Source of the DNA: Sphingomonas aurea
GTDB taxonomy: Bacteria > Pseudomonadota > Alphaproteobacteria > Sphingomonadales > Sphingomonadaceae
Length of the DNA stretch: 64,000 nucleotides
Direction of reading: 5' to 3'
NCBI RefSeq assembly: GCF_030678875.1
Contig: NZ_JAUUDS010000001.1
Span: 1,054,001-1,118,000 of the forward strand
Below, piece after piece: positions 52,295-61,415 of the stretch (position 1 is the first letter of the stretch; each line of letters starts with the position of its first letter). The notes beneath the pieces were generated by a model. That model did no database searches, was not told the DNA's origin, and worked only from the letters and a program-made list of their open reading frames with translations. The position numbers were made by a program, and so were the translations under genes.

Positions 52295-53670
52295 GCGATG
52301 CCTTTGATATGGAGGGACGAGACGTCGCGCGGATCGATCCGCGGCGCCGGGGATGGCAGGGTGACGACACCCTGGATCAGCAGCAGCAGGAATTGCGGCG
52401 CCAGCGTGTCGCGGAACCGCAGGCGCCCGTCCGCGGCGCGCGTCAGCAAGCCGTCCAGTTCGCCCAGTGCCGCGTCGGTCTGCGTGTCGGCATCCGCGCG
52501 GCGGTCCCCCAGAATATCGGCCACCGTCGCTACGACCTCGCCGCGATCGAACCAGCCATGATGCGCAGCGATGACGAGGATCGCGCAGAGGCCGATCGTC
52601 ATCGTCGGTGTCGTACCCTGCAGCCGCGCCGCGACGGCGGTCGGCAGCGTGGTCAGTTCGCGCCACTGCTCGAACGCGTCGGCCAGCCCCGTCGCGACCT
52701 CCTCCGGCCCGATCACCCGCGATCCGCCGTTCAGCGCCGCCAGCGCCGCGTGCAGCCCGAACAGGCGAAGGTGATAGGGCGAACCCAGCGTCGTACGGAC
52801 GATCAGGTCGGCGGCAGCGGGCGCGACCTGCATCCCGGCGCCGGCCGCACAGGCGGCGAGCAACGTATCGAGATCATGCGCCTCGATCCGCCCGGTGCGG
52901 ACGACCGCCAGGTGCCGGCGGAGCGACAGATGCCCCTCGATCAGGTCGTGCAGATCGGCCGCGATCCCGGCGATGACGAAACGCACGTTCGCGCGCAGAT
53001 CCGACAGCAGTTTCAACAGGCTGGCGAATTCAGTCTTCGTCTCCTGCGACGTGATGCGGTCGAACTCGTCGATCAGGATCACCACCGTCTGGTCGAGATG
53101 CTCGGCCAGCACCGTCGCGATCCGGCGGCCATCCGTTTCCGGGGCGAGCAGGTCGGCGATCGCCGCCGCCCCCGGCCGCCCCGCGCGTTCGCGCACCAGA
53201 TCCTCCAGGAAGCCACGGCATAGCGCATCGAACGCCATGTCGCCGCTGGCGATATCGTACAGGACCAGGCAGCCACGCTCATCGGCGATCTCGCCGAAAA
53301 CGCGCGCCAGCGATGTCTTGCCCGATCCGCGGGTGCCGCAGATCAGCGCGTGCAGGCGCTGGTCGAAGACCGCCTGCTCCAGCCGCTGCAATTCGCGCGT
53401 CCGCCCGGCCATGCCGGTGCGGTCCGCAACCGGCATGTTCGCATCGAACCCGGCATAGACACGCTGGCGTCGCGGCAGCGGCGGCGCGACCGGCGTCGGT
53501 GGGACGGGAGGCGGCGTGTCGTCCCGACGCGCCCCGACTCCCGCAACCGACTGCGTTCCGCCGGCCGTCGCACGGACCTGTCCGGCAACGACCGGCAGGC
53601 TCGCCCGTTTCGACGGGCGCGGCGCGAAGAAGCCGCCGACCCGCGCCGCCCAGCGCGACAACATGGTCAC
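52291..53670 (-). CDS. AAA ATPase of the exopolysaccharide operon
   Basis: A 459-residue cytoplasmic ATPase. A Pro-rich N-terminus (about 20-70) precedes an AAA domain with Walker A CGTRGSGKTSLA (112-121) and Walker B VVILIDEFDRI (197-206). The C-terminal part (about 330-440) looks like a winged-helix or helical lid. The fold resembles ExeA/Orc-type ATP-binding proteins. It is not a standard Wzc kinase. Its position between Wza-like and Wzz-like genes suggests it energises or controls assembly of the export machine. A 34-bp gap precedes it, but it is in the same direction. Confidence 0.78.
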   Translation of the reverse strand: MTMLSRWAARVGGFFAPRPSKRASLPVVAGQVRATAGGTQSVAGVGARRDDTPPPVPPTPVAPPLPRRQRVYAGFDANMPVADRTGMAGRTRELQRLEQAVFDQRLHALICGTRGSGKTSLARVFGEIADERGCLVLYDIASGDMAFDALCRGFLEDLVRERAGRPGAAAIADLLAPETDGRRIATVLAEHLDQTVVILIDEFDRITSQETKTEFASLLKLLSDLRANVRFVIAGIAADLHDLIEGHLSLRRHLAVVRTGRIEAHDLDTLLAACAAGAGMQVAPAAADLIVRTTLGSPYHLRLFGLHAALAALNGGSRVIGPEEVATGLADAFEQWRELTTLPTAVAARLQGTTPTMTIGLCAILVIAAHHGWFDRGEVVATVADILGDRRADADTQTDAALGELDGLLTRAADGRLRFRDTLAPQFLLLLIQGVVTLPSPAPRIDPRDVSSLHIKGIA

Positions 53671-53704
53671 GGCGCCACCAGCGATGCCAACCCGTGCCCC
53701 GGCA

Positions 53705-54520
53705 TCAGAACGCCTTCTCGCCGATGCGCAGCACGTCGCCGGGGCGCAGACCCTCGTCCAGCGCCACGCGGATCTCCTGCCCCTCGCGACTGACCTTCAA
53801 CCGCCGCGTCGACCCCGCCAGCGTGGGGCCGCCCGCCACCGCCAGCGCCTGCCGCACCGTCATGCCGGGCTGAAAGGCGAAGCCGCCCGGCTTGTTGACG
53901 AAGCCATAGACGAAGACCTGCTCCTCGGCAGGTACGAACAGGCTGTCTCCCGGCCGCAGGTGCTGCGCGGCGGCGCCCGCCATGTCGTAGAGCGAGATGC
54001 GCGTGGTACGCCCCTCATGGGTCAGCATCACGGCGTTGGCGCCGTCCGCCCTTGTACCACCCGCCTTCGCGACGACCTCCGCCACGGTATAGGGTCGGTC
54101 GAGCGGGTACAGCCCCGGCTTGGCCACCGCGCCCAGCACGGTCACCGTCCGCCCCGCATAGGTCACGACATCGACATTGACCGAGGGATTCTTCAGGTAA
54201 CCGCCCGCGACGTACCGGCGCGACAGTTCCGCGGCGATGTCGGCCGGCGTCCGGTCGATCACCTTGACCGCATCGAGAAACGCCAGTCCGATCGTGCCGT
54301 CCGTGCGCACGCGCACCTTGCCCGACATCTCGGGCTGGCCGAACACCGCGATCTCCAGCTCGTCGCCGACGCCGATGCGGTAATTCTCGCCCTCGACTGC
54401 GGCTTGGGCCGGCAGCGTCGCGGGCGCCACCACCGCGATCGACGCCATCGCCCATGCGATCGCGGATCGCAGGATCGACCGACGGGGCGACCGCATCGCC
54501 TTGGCAAGCTGCTGCTTCAT
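53705..54520 (-). CDS. Wza-type polysaccharide export protein
   Basis: A 271-residue periplasmic/outer-membrane export protein with a long signal peptide (cleavage near AQAAVEG). A Poly_export domain (YRIGVGDELEIAVFGQPEMSGKVRV) is followed by SLBB domains (VTVLGAVAKPGLYPLDRPYTV and VFVYGFVNKPGGFAF). No lipobox Cys is visible. Wza-like proteins form the channel for capsule or EPS. It is coupled to the outer-membrane barrel gene by an ATGA overlap. Confidence 0.92.
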   Translation of the reverse strand: MKQQLAKAMRSPRRSILRSAIAWAMASIAVVAPATLPAQAAVEGENYRIGVGDELEIAVFGQPEMSGKVRVRTDGTIGLAFLDAVKVIDRTPADIAAELSRRYVAGGYLKNPSVNVDVVTYAGRTVTVLGAVAKPGLYPLDRPYTVAEVVAKAGGTRADGANAVMLTHEGRTTRISLYDMAGAAAQHLRPGDSLFVPAEEQVFVYGFVNKPGGFAFQPGMTVRQALAVAGGPTLAGSTRRLKVSREGQEIRVALDEGLRPGDVLRIGEKAF

Positions 54521-55698
54521 AACTCCACTGACATCCCAAGTGTGGCCATGGTGGCGTGAAAGGCGTTGACGCCGCTATCGGTCGTGCGGCGCACATACTG
54601 CACGTTGGCCGCGATCCCCAGTCCGCGCTGCAGCGTCCGGCGGGCGCCGCCGGACAGCAGCACATAGCGGTCGGCGCCGATCGGGCTGGCGATGACCTGC
54701 TGGTCCTGGCGGAAGGTGCGATCCGCCAGCTCCGCTCCCGTTTCCAGGCGGAAACGGTCCTGCACCCGCCAGCGCAGCTTCACCCGATATTCGGACGAGA
54801 TCGCATAGCCGGACGGGATCAGCGCATCGTTGATGATCCGCCGGCTGGTGCCCAGCTGCACGGCCAGCCGCTCGCCCGGCCGGACCGTCAGCGCACCGTC
54901 CCAGCCAAGCCCGCTGAACGGCGCCAGCCGCGCGCCGCTGCTGTCGACGTGCAGGTAATGCAGATCGGCATCGATCGACAGGTGCGATACCACCGACCGG
55001 GAGAAGCCGAGTCCCGCGCGGTCGGTTCGATTGACGATCCCCACCGCCGGGCGCCGACTCTCGACGCGCGCATAATAGGCGACCGCCCGTCCCAGCGACG
55101 GGCGGACATAGCCGATGCCGCCACGGTACAAGGTCGATCGCTGGTCGGCGAAGCCGAACGGCGCGTTGTTGCGCGTCACGTCGCGCGCCACTTCGGCGAG
55201 CGGGTAGAAGCCGACCTCGCGCGCCCAGCGCAAGCCGGTGCCCAGCGTCGCGGTCGTTCGCCGGTTGGTCAGCGCCGCGTTGATGTCGCCGTAATCGGCA
55301 TCTTCCACACCGATCTTGGCGACCGGGGTCATCTCGATGCCGCCGATGCGGAGAAGCGGCGCCGTGGCGGCACGCGCGCGCAGCCGGCTGCGATCCGGGT
55401 TGCCGGTGTAATAGCCGTAATCGGCGGCCGCCTCGACGGTCAGCTCATGCCGGCCGACCGCGCGGACATACCGGCCGGCGGCACCCGGGCGCAGGATCAG
55501 GTCGGCCGTGGGTCGGCCGGCATCGCTGTCGATGCGCAGGATGTTGTCGTCATAGACCGTCTCGATCGAGGCACCGATGCGCCAGGGCGCGGCGCCGGGC
55601 GTCGGAGGGGTCAGTTCCAGCGTCTGCGCACCCGCCTGCCCCGCAGGACACAGCGCGGCGGACAGGATCAGGCAGAGGCAACGGGCGGACATCGTCAT
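54517..55698 (-). CDS. Outer-membrane beta-barrel protein of the EPS locus
   Basis: A 393-residue protein with a signal peptide (MTMSARCLCLILSAALCPAGQ) and a barrel of alternating strands from IGASIETVYDDNILR to the C-terminal MATLGMSVEL. It resembles the putative beta-barrel porin 2 family found in many polysaccharide-export loci. It may form or support the secretion pore for the glycan. It is coupled on both sides by ATGA. Confidence 0.82.
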   Translation of the reverse strand: MTMSARCLCLILSAALCPAGQAGAQTLELTPPTPGAAPWRIGASIETVYDDNILRIDSDAGRPTADLILRPGAAGRYVRAVGRHELTVEAAADYGYYTGNPDRSRLRARAATAPLLRIGGIEMTPVAKIGVEDADYGDINAALTNRRTTATLGTGLRWAREVGFYPLAEVARDVTRNNAPFGFADQRSTLYRGGIGYVRPSLGRAVAYYARVESRRPAVGIVNRTDRAGLGFSRSVVSHLSIDADLHYLHVDSSGARLAPFSGLGWDGALTVRPGERLAVQLGTSRRIINDALIPSGYAISSEYRVKLRWRVQDRFRLETGAELADRTFRQDQQVIASPIGADRYVLLSGGARRTLQRGLGIAANVQYVRRTTDSGVNAFHATMATLGMSVEL

Positions 55699-56753
55699 GC
55701 CGCCGCCTGCGGGCGCGGGACGAACCAACGGTTGAGCGCCGCGACCATCGGCCGCTCCACCCGGCGATGGAACAGGATGGCAAGGCCCGTCGCGATCGCC
55801 ATCGCCGCCACGATCACGCCCAGCCGGGTCGGCAGGGACAGGTCCAGCCGGTCTGCGACCTTTACGCCCAGGATCACGACGAAGGGATGGAGGAGGTATA
55901 GTGCATAGCTGGCATCGCCGACCTGCAACGCCAGGCGATTGCGGATGCGATGGCCTGCCGCGTCCAGCCCCACGACCCCTGCGACCATCATCGCCGCGAA
56001 CAGACCGAAGCGGAAGAAGCCGCTCGTATCCGGCACGATCGCCGCGGCCGGCCAGTCCGCCGTCGCCGCCAGCGCCAGCAGGCCGGCGCCCGCGGCGAAG
56101 AGCAGGCCGAACGGCCAGCCCCCCGTCCGCCCGGCCAGGCGGACGATCGCCCCATGCCCGCGCCCAACCGCCATTCCCAGCACGAAGTCGAGCATGATCG
56201 AGCGGGTCAGGACATAGGCGACCGGGCCATATTCCAGGCCGCTGACCGCCAGTTCTCCCAGGGTCAGCACGGCGATCGCGATCCCCGCCACCATCGCCCG
56301 GTAACGGTGCGATACCAGCATCGCGACCGCGAACACCGCGTAGAAGAACATCTCGTAGTTCAGCGTCCAGCCGACGAACAGGATCGGATAGATACGCGCA
56401 TCGCTCTTCACATAGGGCACGAACGCCAGCGTCTTCGTCAGCGACTCCGGATCGATCACGGTCGAGCGGAACAGGCCCGGCGACAGCATCCACAGCAGCG
56501 CCGCGACCAGTACGATGAGGTAATAGGGCGGCGCCACGCGCAACATCCGCCGCAGCAGGAACCGTCGCGCCTGATCGGGACGTTCGGTCGTGTAGACCAT
56601 CACGAAACCGCTCAGGACGAAGAAGATGTCGACCCCGCACATGCCCCCGCGGAACAGCGGATACTCCGCCACGTCGGGCGCAATCTCCCGCGCGTGGAAG
56701 AGGACGACCAGCATCGCCGCCAAGGCGCGCAGGAGCTGGAGGTTCGCGATCAT
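55695..56753 (-). CDS. Acyltransferase family 3 membrane protein
   Basis: A 352-residue protein with about ten membrane helices. It has the family signatures NLQLLRALAAMLVVLFHARE (catalytic His region), GVDIFFVLSGFVM, RRMLRVAPPYYLIV and YALYLLHPFVVILG. Such enzymes O-acylate sugars, commonly with acetyl, so it probably decorates the exopolysaccharide. The start is MIANLQLL (56753), coupled by ATGA to the polymerase gene. Confidence 0.92.
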   Translation of the reverse strand: MIANLQLLRALAAMLVVLFHAREIAPDVAEYPLFRGGMCGVDIFFVLSGFVMVYTTERPDQARRFLLRRMLRVAPPYYLIVLVAALLWMLSPGLFRSTVIDPESLTKTLAFVPYVKSDARIYPILFVGWTLNYEMFFYAVFAVAMLVSHRYRAMVAGIAIAVLTLGELAVSGLEYGPVAYVLTRSIMLDFVLGMAVGRGHGAIVRLAGRTGGWPFGLLFAAGAGLLALAATADWPAAAIVPDTSGFFRFGLFAAMMVAGVVGLDAAGHRIRNRLALQVGDASYALYLLHPFVVILGVKVADRLDLSLPTRLGVIVAAMAIATGLAILFHRRVERPMVAALNRWFVPRPQAAA

Positions 56754-58117
56754 GCGACGGCCCGCGCCGGCGCGATCCGCCGCCGCCAGCTCGCCTGATA
56801 CGGCAGGAACGCATCGCTGAAGGCATAGGCGATCAGGAAGCTGCTGCCGCCGGGGCCATAGCATTGCAGCGACACGGTATAGACGTTGAACAGCCAGATC
56901 AGCTGCAGCTTGATCGGATCGCCCGACCGGGTGCCGCCGAAGAACATGGCGATCACGACGAACAGATAGGACACCCCCGACATGACGAAGCCGGTCAGGT
57001 AGAAATTATCCAGCGGGACGATGATCCCCGCCTTTTCGGTGTTCAGCATCGGATAGCCGAAACAGCCATAGCCGCAGCCCGTCAGCAGCAGGATCGGATC
57101 GTTGTCCCGCAGCCAGGCGAAGGGCGCCATCCAGGTGTTGCTGATCCGGTCCTGCGCGCTGAACAATTTGGGGGAGATCGCGGAAAGGTCGACGCCGGAG
57201 AGCAACACGACCAGGATGACGGGCAGCGGCACGCAGACGAACGACCAGCGGGCGAGCAGCCGCGTCCAGCGCAGCCGCGTCTCCGGCGCCCGCGCCAGCA
57301 GGGCGCCGCGATACAGAAGATAGAGCGCCCACAGCCCCATCGCTGTCTTGCTGTTCGAATAATAGAGCGCGAGCGAGATGGCGGGGATCAGCGCCAGCAT
57401 CAGCCGTCGCGGCGCATGGTCCGCCAGCAGGAAGAACAGGAAGATGCAGTTGAACGCCGCCGACGTGCTGTCGCTCGCGAATCCGCCATAACGCGGTGTT
57501 CCGTCGTCCGACCACCATTGCAGGTTCGCGACCAGCGTCTTGCCCAGCATCTCCAGCTCGGCACCGACCCAGGGAAAATCGACATGGGGCGCGATCAGCA
57601 GACCGGATACGGAGATCAGCAACAGCGCCATCAGCGACCGTCGCACCCAGGCCATGTCCATCATCGACCGGCCCGCCATCGCAAAACCGATCGCGAACGG
57701 CAGGAAGAGCTTGATCGACGAGAAGATCGCCAGCGCACCCGACGACATGAAGACGATGCCGATCGCCAGCCCGACCACGAACTGCGCGAGGATCAGGATG
57801 GCGAGCGGCGCACGCAACCGCAGGATCAGCACGCGAAGAAACAGGGCGAACCCCGCCAGCGCGAGCACGTCCGGCACCAGCCAGACGACGCCAAGATGTA
57901 CCTGATCCAGATAGAAGCGCAGCGGCGCTGCGATCACATCGCGCGCGAACAACAGGCAGGCAAGCGCGGGACCCAGCGCATCCCAGCTCAGCGCCGGCCA
58001 CGATCCGGCCCTGCTCGATCCAACACGGTTCGATCCGGCACGGCTCGAACCGGCCCGATGCGACACGACAGGGCGCGCAGAGACATCATGGTCGCAACCG
58101 ACCGCACCCCCCGCCAT
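56750..58117 (-). CDS. O-antigen polymerase/ligase-like membrane protein (Wzy candidate)
   Basis: A 455-residue protein with about ten membrane helices and a large loop near 300-350 (GCGYGCFGYPMLNTEKAGIIVPLDNFYLTGFVMSG, quoted as adjacent parts). This topology, and the position in an EPS operon, fit a Wzy-type polymerase or O-antigen ligase. The start is uncertain: ATG 58117 is used, but the first 35 residues are low-complexity (see the repeat) and a later start would be possible. It is coupled to the acyltransferase by ATGA. Confidence 0.75.
   Translation of the reverse strand: MAGGAVGCDHDVSARPVVSHRAGSSRAGSNRVGSSRAGSWPALSWDALGPALACLLFARDVIAAPLRFYLDQVHLGVVWLVPDVLALAGFALFLRVLILRLRAPLAILILAQFVVGLAIGIVFMSSGALAIFSSIKLFLPFAIGFAMAGRSMMDMAWVRRSLMALLLISVSGLLIAPHVDFPWVGAELEMLGKTLVANLQWWSDDGTPRYGGFASDSTSAAFNCIFLFFLLADHAPRRLMLALIPAISLALYYSNSKTAMGLWALYLLYRGALLARAPETRLRWTRLLARWSFVCVPLPVILVVLLSGVDLSAISPKLFSAQDRISNTWMAPFAWLRDNDPILLLTGCGYGCFGYPMLNTEKAGIIVPLDNFYLTGFVMSGVSYLFVVIAMFFGGTRSGDPIKLQLIWLFNVYTVSLQCYGPGGSSFLIAYAFSDAFLPYQASWRRRIAPARAVA
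57998..58057 (-). repeat. Four 15-bp tandem repeats in the polymerase 5' end
   Basis: Units at 58043-58057, 58028-58042, 58013-58027 and 57998-58012 vary around CGTGCCGGATCGAGC (minus strand). They encode RAGSS, RAGSN, RVGSS and RAGSW in frame. They lie near or within the N-terminus of the polymerase-like protein. Confidence 0.85.
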
Positions 58118-58149
58118 CACTCGCCAGCCCGCCCCCGCCCCGAACCGCC

Positions 58150-58512
58150 TCAGCCATGTGGCCGCGACAGGCCGCCGATACTCGCCCGTGCGCCGCGGCG
58201 CCATCCGTAATGATTGCCGGTCGGATAGGTAATGATCCAGATCAGCACAGGTACGGCGAAGGTTGCCATGACATCGCCAAAGGTATCGCCTGGATTGAGC
58301 GCGCCGGCATGGACGAAATCAAGACTTTCGTTCATCATTTCTAGCACAAAAAGACCGGCAGCGGCGAATGGCAATCGGCCGCGATTCGGACCGATCATCG
58401 CCAGGAACAGAAAAGATGCAGTTCCTACAAGCACATGAAGCGTCTTATCGCTGCATCCCGCCGCATCGATGATCGCTTCGATCAGGCTGTGATAGCAATC
58501 CGCAAGGTTCAT
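58150..58512 (-). CDS. Small membrane protein, VanZ-like
   Basis: A 120-residue protein with about three membrane helices. The spacing SDKTLH, FVLEMMNESLDF, GDTFGDVMATFAVPVLIWII recalls VanZ-like proteins (DK..H, E..N, D..N/GD), which occur in exopolysaccharide loci. The match is weak and judged by eye. It is the first gene of the minus-strand EPS operon, 32 bp upstream of the polymerase start. It is divergent from the glycoside hydrolase at 58688. Confidence 0.6.
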   Translation of the reverse strand: MNLADCYHSLIEAIIDAAGCSDKTLHVLVGTASFLFLAMIGPNRGRLPFAAAGLFVLEMMNESLDFVHAGALNPGDTFGDVMATFAVPVLIWIITYPTGNHYGWRRGARASIGGLSRPHG

Positions 58513-58687
58513 ACCCCTTCCGTACCCACCTTCCGTTTAAGAAAATGTTCGCCAATCGCCGACATTGCGGAACTCGACTGCGGTCGGCCTGACGATGGTG
58601 GCGGAGGCAACGGGCCGATCGGCCTCCTCATTGCCGTCTCATGCCGGCCACGACGCGACCGCTGCATTCGTCGCGAAGGGAAAACCA

Positions 58688-59896
58688 ATGACGACGCGCC
58701 TAAAGACCTTCGGATGCGGTGTGGCCGCACTAGCCCTCGCCTTCACCACCGCCTGTTCGGCCGGAGGCGGTGGGCCGGCGGCGGACCTGTCCTATATCGC
58801 GGTGCAGGATGGCCAGGTGACCGACACGACCACCAACGGCGTGTCCATCGCTGCGACGGACGCGATCCGGTACGGCGTCAACGATCACCCGATCAAGCGC
58901 AGCTTCGATCTCGACGCACCGACGTTCGAGACGTTCTGCAAGCGCAAGTTGCAGGTGTATCGCGTCGACGTGCCGGTAACGGCGGATACCGAGCCCTATG
59001 CCGCCTCTCGCCTGCGCCGTATCCTGACCCTGGTCAGGCAATGCGGCGGACGCCTCGTGGTCGTGCTGCAGACCGGCTTTGCGTGGCAGGATCGCACCGA
59101 TGCCGGCCGCTACCCCGCCGCCGATCGCGCGGCGCTGTACAGCCAGGGCTATGATCGCACCCTGGCCTTTGTCGACCAGTTCCGGGGCGAGCCGATCGAT
59201 TGGGAACTCGGCAACGAGATCAATCTGCTCGCGGCCGGGGACGACGGCTTTCCGCTGTTCGATCGCGGCTGGACCGATGCCGAGTTCGACAAGCCACTGA
59301 TGTATGACTGGGCGGCGGTGCTGCGCGGCATGTCGGATGCCATCGACGTGATCCGCCAGCGTCCGGGCGGCGCCACGACGCGGCGCGTCCTGAACACCAC
59401 CAGCAGCAATTTCGGCTTCCTCGATTTCATGATCGCGCAGGGCGTGAAGTTCGAGGTGATCGACTATCACTATTACAACTGGGAGGGCGCCGACCCGCGC
59501 GCCTTGTACCGCGCACCGCCGCTGCCGGCCTATAACCTGTTCAAGAAGCTCGCGACCTACAAGCGCCCGGTCATCATCGGAGAGGTCAACGCCGCCGAGA
59601 TCTATCACGACGAATACGCCAATTCGCCGACGGACGCCCTGACGCAGAAGGGTTTCCGCAGCTTTCGCAATACGCTGCAATTCTTTCGCGATCAGCGGGA
59701 ACTGACCATCGAGGCGGTCGTCGCCTATGAAATGTGGGACGAGCCCGAAAAGCCTGCGCCGGAAAACCGCTTCGGCCTGATGACCGCCTATGGCCAGCCC
59801 AAGCTGTCGATGTCGATCCTGACCGCCTTCGCCGGCGGTCCGCTGCCCGCGAGCGAACGCCAGGCCCTGGCCGCGGCGGGCCTGCTGCCGCGCTGA
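58688..59896 (+). CDS. Clan GH-A glycoside hydrolase, lipoprotein, in EPS locus
   Basis: A 402-residue protein with a lipoprotein signal (lipobox ending FTTAC, Cys23) and a TIM-barrel. The acid/base Glu177 is in WELGNEINLL and the nucleophile Glu299 in VIIGEVNAAE, followed by YHDEYANSPT and AYEMWDEP. It resembles GH39/GH53-like hydrolases and probably trims or releases the polysaccharide. The start at MTTRLKTF (58688) is preferred because 41 residues upstream are non-conserved. It converges on a glycosyltransferase with a 10-bp gap. Confidence 0.78.
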   Translation: MTTRLKTFGCGVAALALAFTTACSAGGGGPAADLSYIAVQDGQVTDTTTNGVSIAATDAIRYGVNDHPIKRSFDLDAPTFETFCKRKLQVYRVDVPVTADTEPYAASRLRRILTLVRQCGGRLVVVLQTGFAWQDRTDAGRYPAADRAALYSQGYDRTLAFVDQFRGEPIDWELGNEINLLAAGDDGFPLFDRGWTDAEFDKPLMYDWAAVLRGMSDAIDVIRQRPGGATTRRVLNTTSSNFGFLDFMIAQGVKFEVIDYHYYNWEGADPRALYRAPPLPAYNLFKKLATYKRPVIIGEVNAAEIYHDEYANSPTDALTQKGFRSFRNTLQFFRDQRELTIEAVVAYEMWDEPEKPAPENRFGLMTAYGQPKLSMSILTAFAGGPLPASERQALAAAGLLPR

Positions 59897-59906
59897 TCCC
59901 CGCCGT

Positions 59907-61016
59907 CTACTCGGCGACCTGAACGCGATCCGCCGGATCGGAGGACAGGATGGCGCGGTAGATGTCGGTGATCTGCTGGGCCATCCGGTCGCTGGTATAG
60001 GCGGCCGCGAAGCGTTCGCGGCCGATGCGGCCCGTCTCGGCGAGTTGTGCCGGCGTCAGCGACAGGATCGTCCGGGCCAGCGCCGCGTCGTCGCCGGGCG
60101 GAAAGACATGGCCGTATTTGCCGTTACCCAGCGTCTCGGCCAATCCGCCGACATTCGACGCGATCACCGCCTTGCCCAGGCGCATCGCCTCGATGGCGAC
60201 CAGCCCGAACCCCTCCCAGCGCGACGGCACCACGACGGCATCGGCGGCGCGCATATGCGCGAAGACACCCTCGCGGTCCTGCCATCCGATCGGCTCGAGA
60301 TAGTCGCGCGGCATCGGCAGGTCGCCGCCCTCGCCGACGACGGGCGCACCGATAACACGCAGGCAGGCATGGTGCCGCGCCGGCTCCATCGCGCGCAGCA
60401 GCACGTCGAGCCCCTTCTGGCGGTCGAACCGGCCGACGAACAGCAGCTTGACCCGCGGGTCCTGCCACGCCGCTGTGGGCCCCACCGGCGCGCGCGCCTC
60501 GATCCCGCTCAGGACCAGTCGCATCTTTCGCGCCGGAATCCCGTACTCGCGGCCGCTGTCATAGTCGTGCCGAGAGATCAGCACCAGCGCATCCGATCGC
60601 CAGGCCAATATCCACTCCAGCAGCGACAATGTTCGCTGGATCAAGGTCGGCAGGGTCATGTTGAACGACCAGCCATGCGGGCAATAGATAAGTCCGGCCC
60701 ACCGGCCAGGTACGATCCGCGTGACGACGCCGGCCCCGAAGGAATGGGCATGGACGATCTGGGGCTTCCACCCGATCAGATGGCGAAGATAGCATAGCAG
60801 AAGCATGACCATGCCACGCGTCCGCCCCGCACGACGGAAGGTCTTGATTGCGATGCCACTATCCGCGAAGCGCTCATCGAGATACGACAGATGCTCGGCG
60901 GGCATCAGCAGCATCAACTCGATATCTGGCGTGCTGCGATGCTGTTCCAGAAGCAACTCGGTAAGATAGCTGCCCGTCCCGCCAATGATGCTGTCGCACA
61001 CATGCATCACGCGCAT
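59907..61016 (-). CDS. Glycosyltransferase family 4
   Basis: A 369-residue GT-B enzyme. The N-terminal domain has VMHVCDSIIGGTGSYLTEL and the HAHSFGAG loop; the C-terminal domain has LLFVGRFDRQKGLDVLL and the EX7E motif in SRWEGFGLVAIEAMRLGKAVIASNVGG (quoted in two overlapping parts). It adds a sugar in EPS repeat-unit assembly on the cytoplasmic face. ATG 61016 is chosen because GGGG lies eight bases upstream; 61022 and 61025 are alternatives. Confidence 0.88.
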   Translation of the reverse strand: MRVMHVCDSIIGGTGSYLTELLLEQHRSTPDIELMLLMPAEHLSYLDERFADSGIAIKTFRRAGRTRGMVMLLLCYLRHLIGWKPQIVHAHSFGAGVVTRIVPGRWAGLIYCPHGWSFNMTLPTLIQRTLSLLEWILAWRSDALVLISRHDYDSGREYGIPARKMRLVLSGIEARAPVGPTAAWQDPRVKLLFVGRFDRQKGLDVLLRAMEPARHHACLRVIGAPVVGEGGDLPMPRDYLEPIGWQDREGVFAHMRAADAVVVPSRWEGFGLVAIEAMRLGKAVIASNVGGLAETLGNGKYGHVFPPGDDAALARTILSLTPAQLAETGRIGRERFAAAYTSDRMAQQITDIYRAILSSDPADRVQVAE

Positions 61017-61415
61017 TGCCATCACCCCGTGAACCTAGATATATTGATTCATGTCAAACGGTGGCCGCAATCCCCTGCTACCAACCATGAACCAATAGTG
61101 TCATGTAAGTACTACACGCGGTAGTCTTTTCTTTGGTCCATAAACGGTACAATTGACCACTAAATGACATCACCGGTTTTCAGTTACTTATGAACATTGT
61201 CGCATTTTGACCGCCGATTTATCCTAATGCGTGATCTGCCATGACGTTACTTGCAGCATGCTTCGCCTCACCCGCGCATTGCCGACCCCTCATGTGGGTT
61301 TGCATATTCGTCGATACGGCTCCACGGCGCTCCAGCGGCGGGGGGACGAGCGACAGGGCCGCGGGGGAACAACATTGAAACGTAGCGATGGCCGGCTCTG
61401 CATTGCGAAGTCACG
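61017..61415. promoter_or_regulatory. AT-rich divergent region between glycosyltransferase and flippase
   Basis: A gap of about 400 bp. From about 61040 to 61240 it is far less GC-rich than the rest of the window and probably holds promoters for both directions. Near the flippase, the base composition returns to normal. I see no gene with a convincing start in it. Confidence 0.5.
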
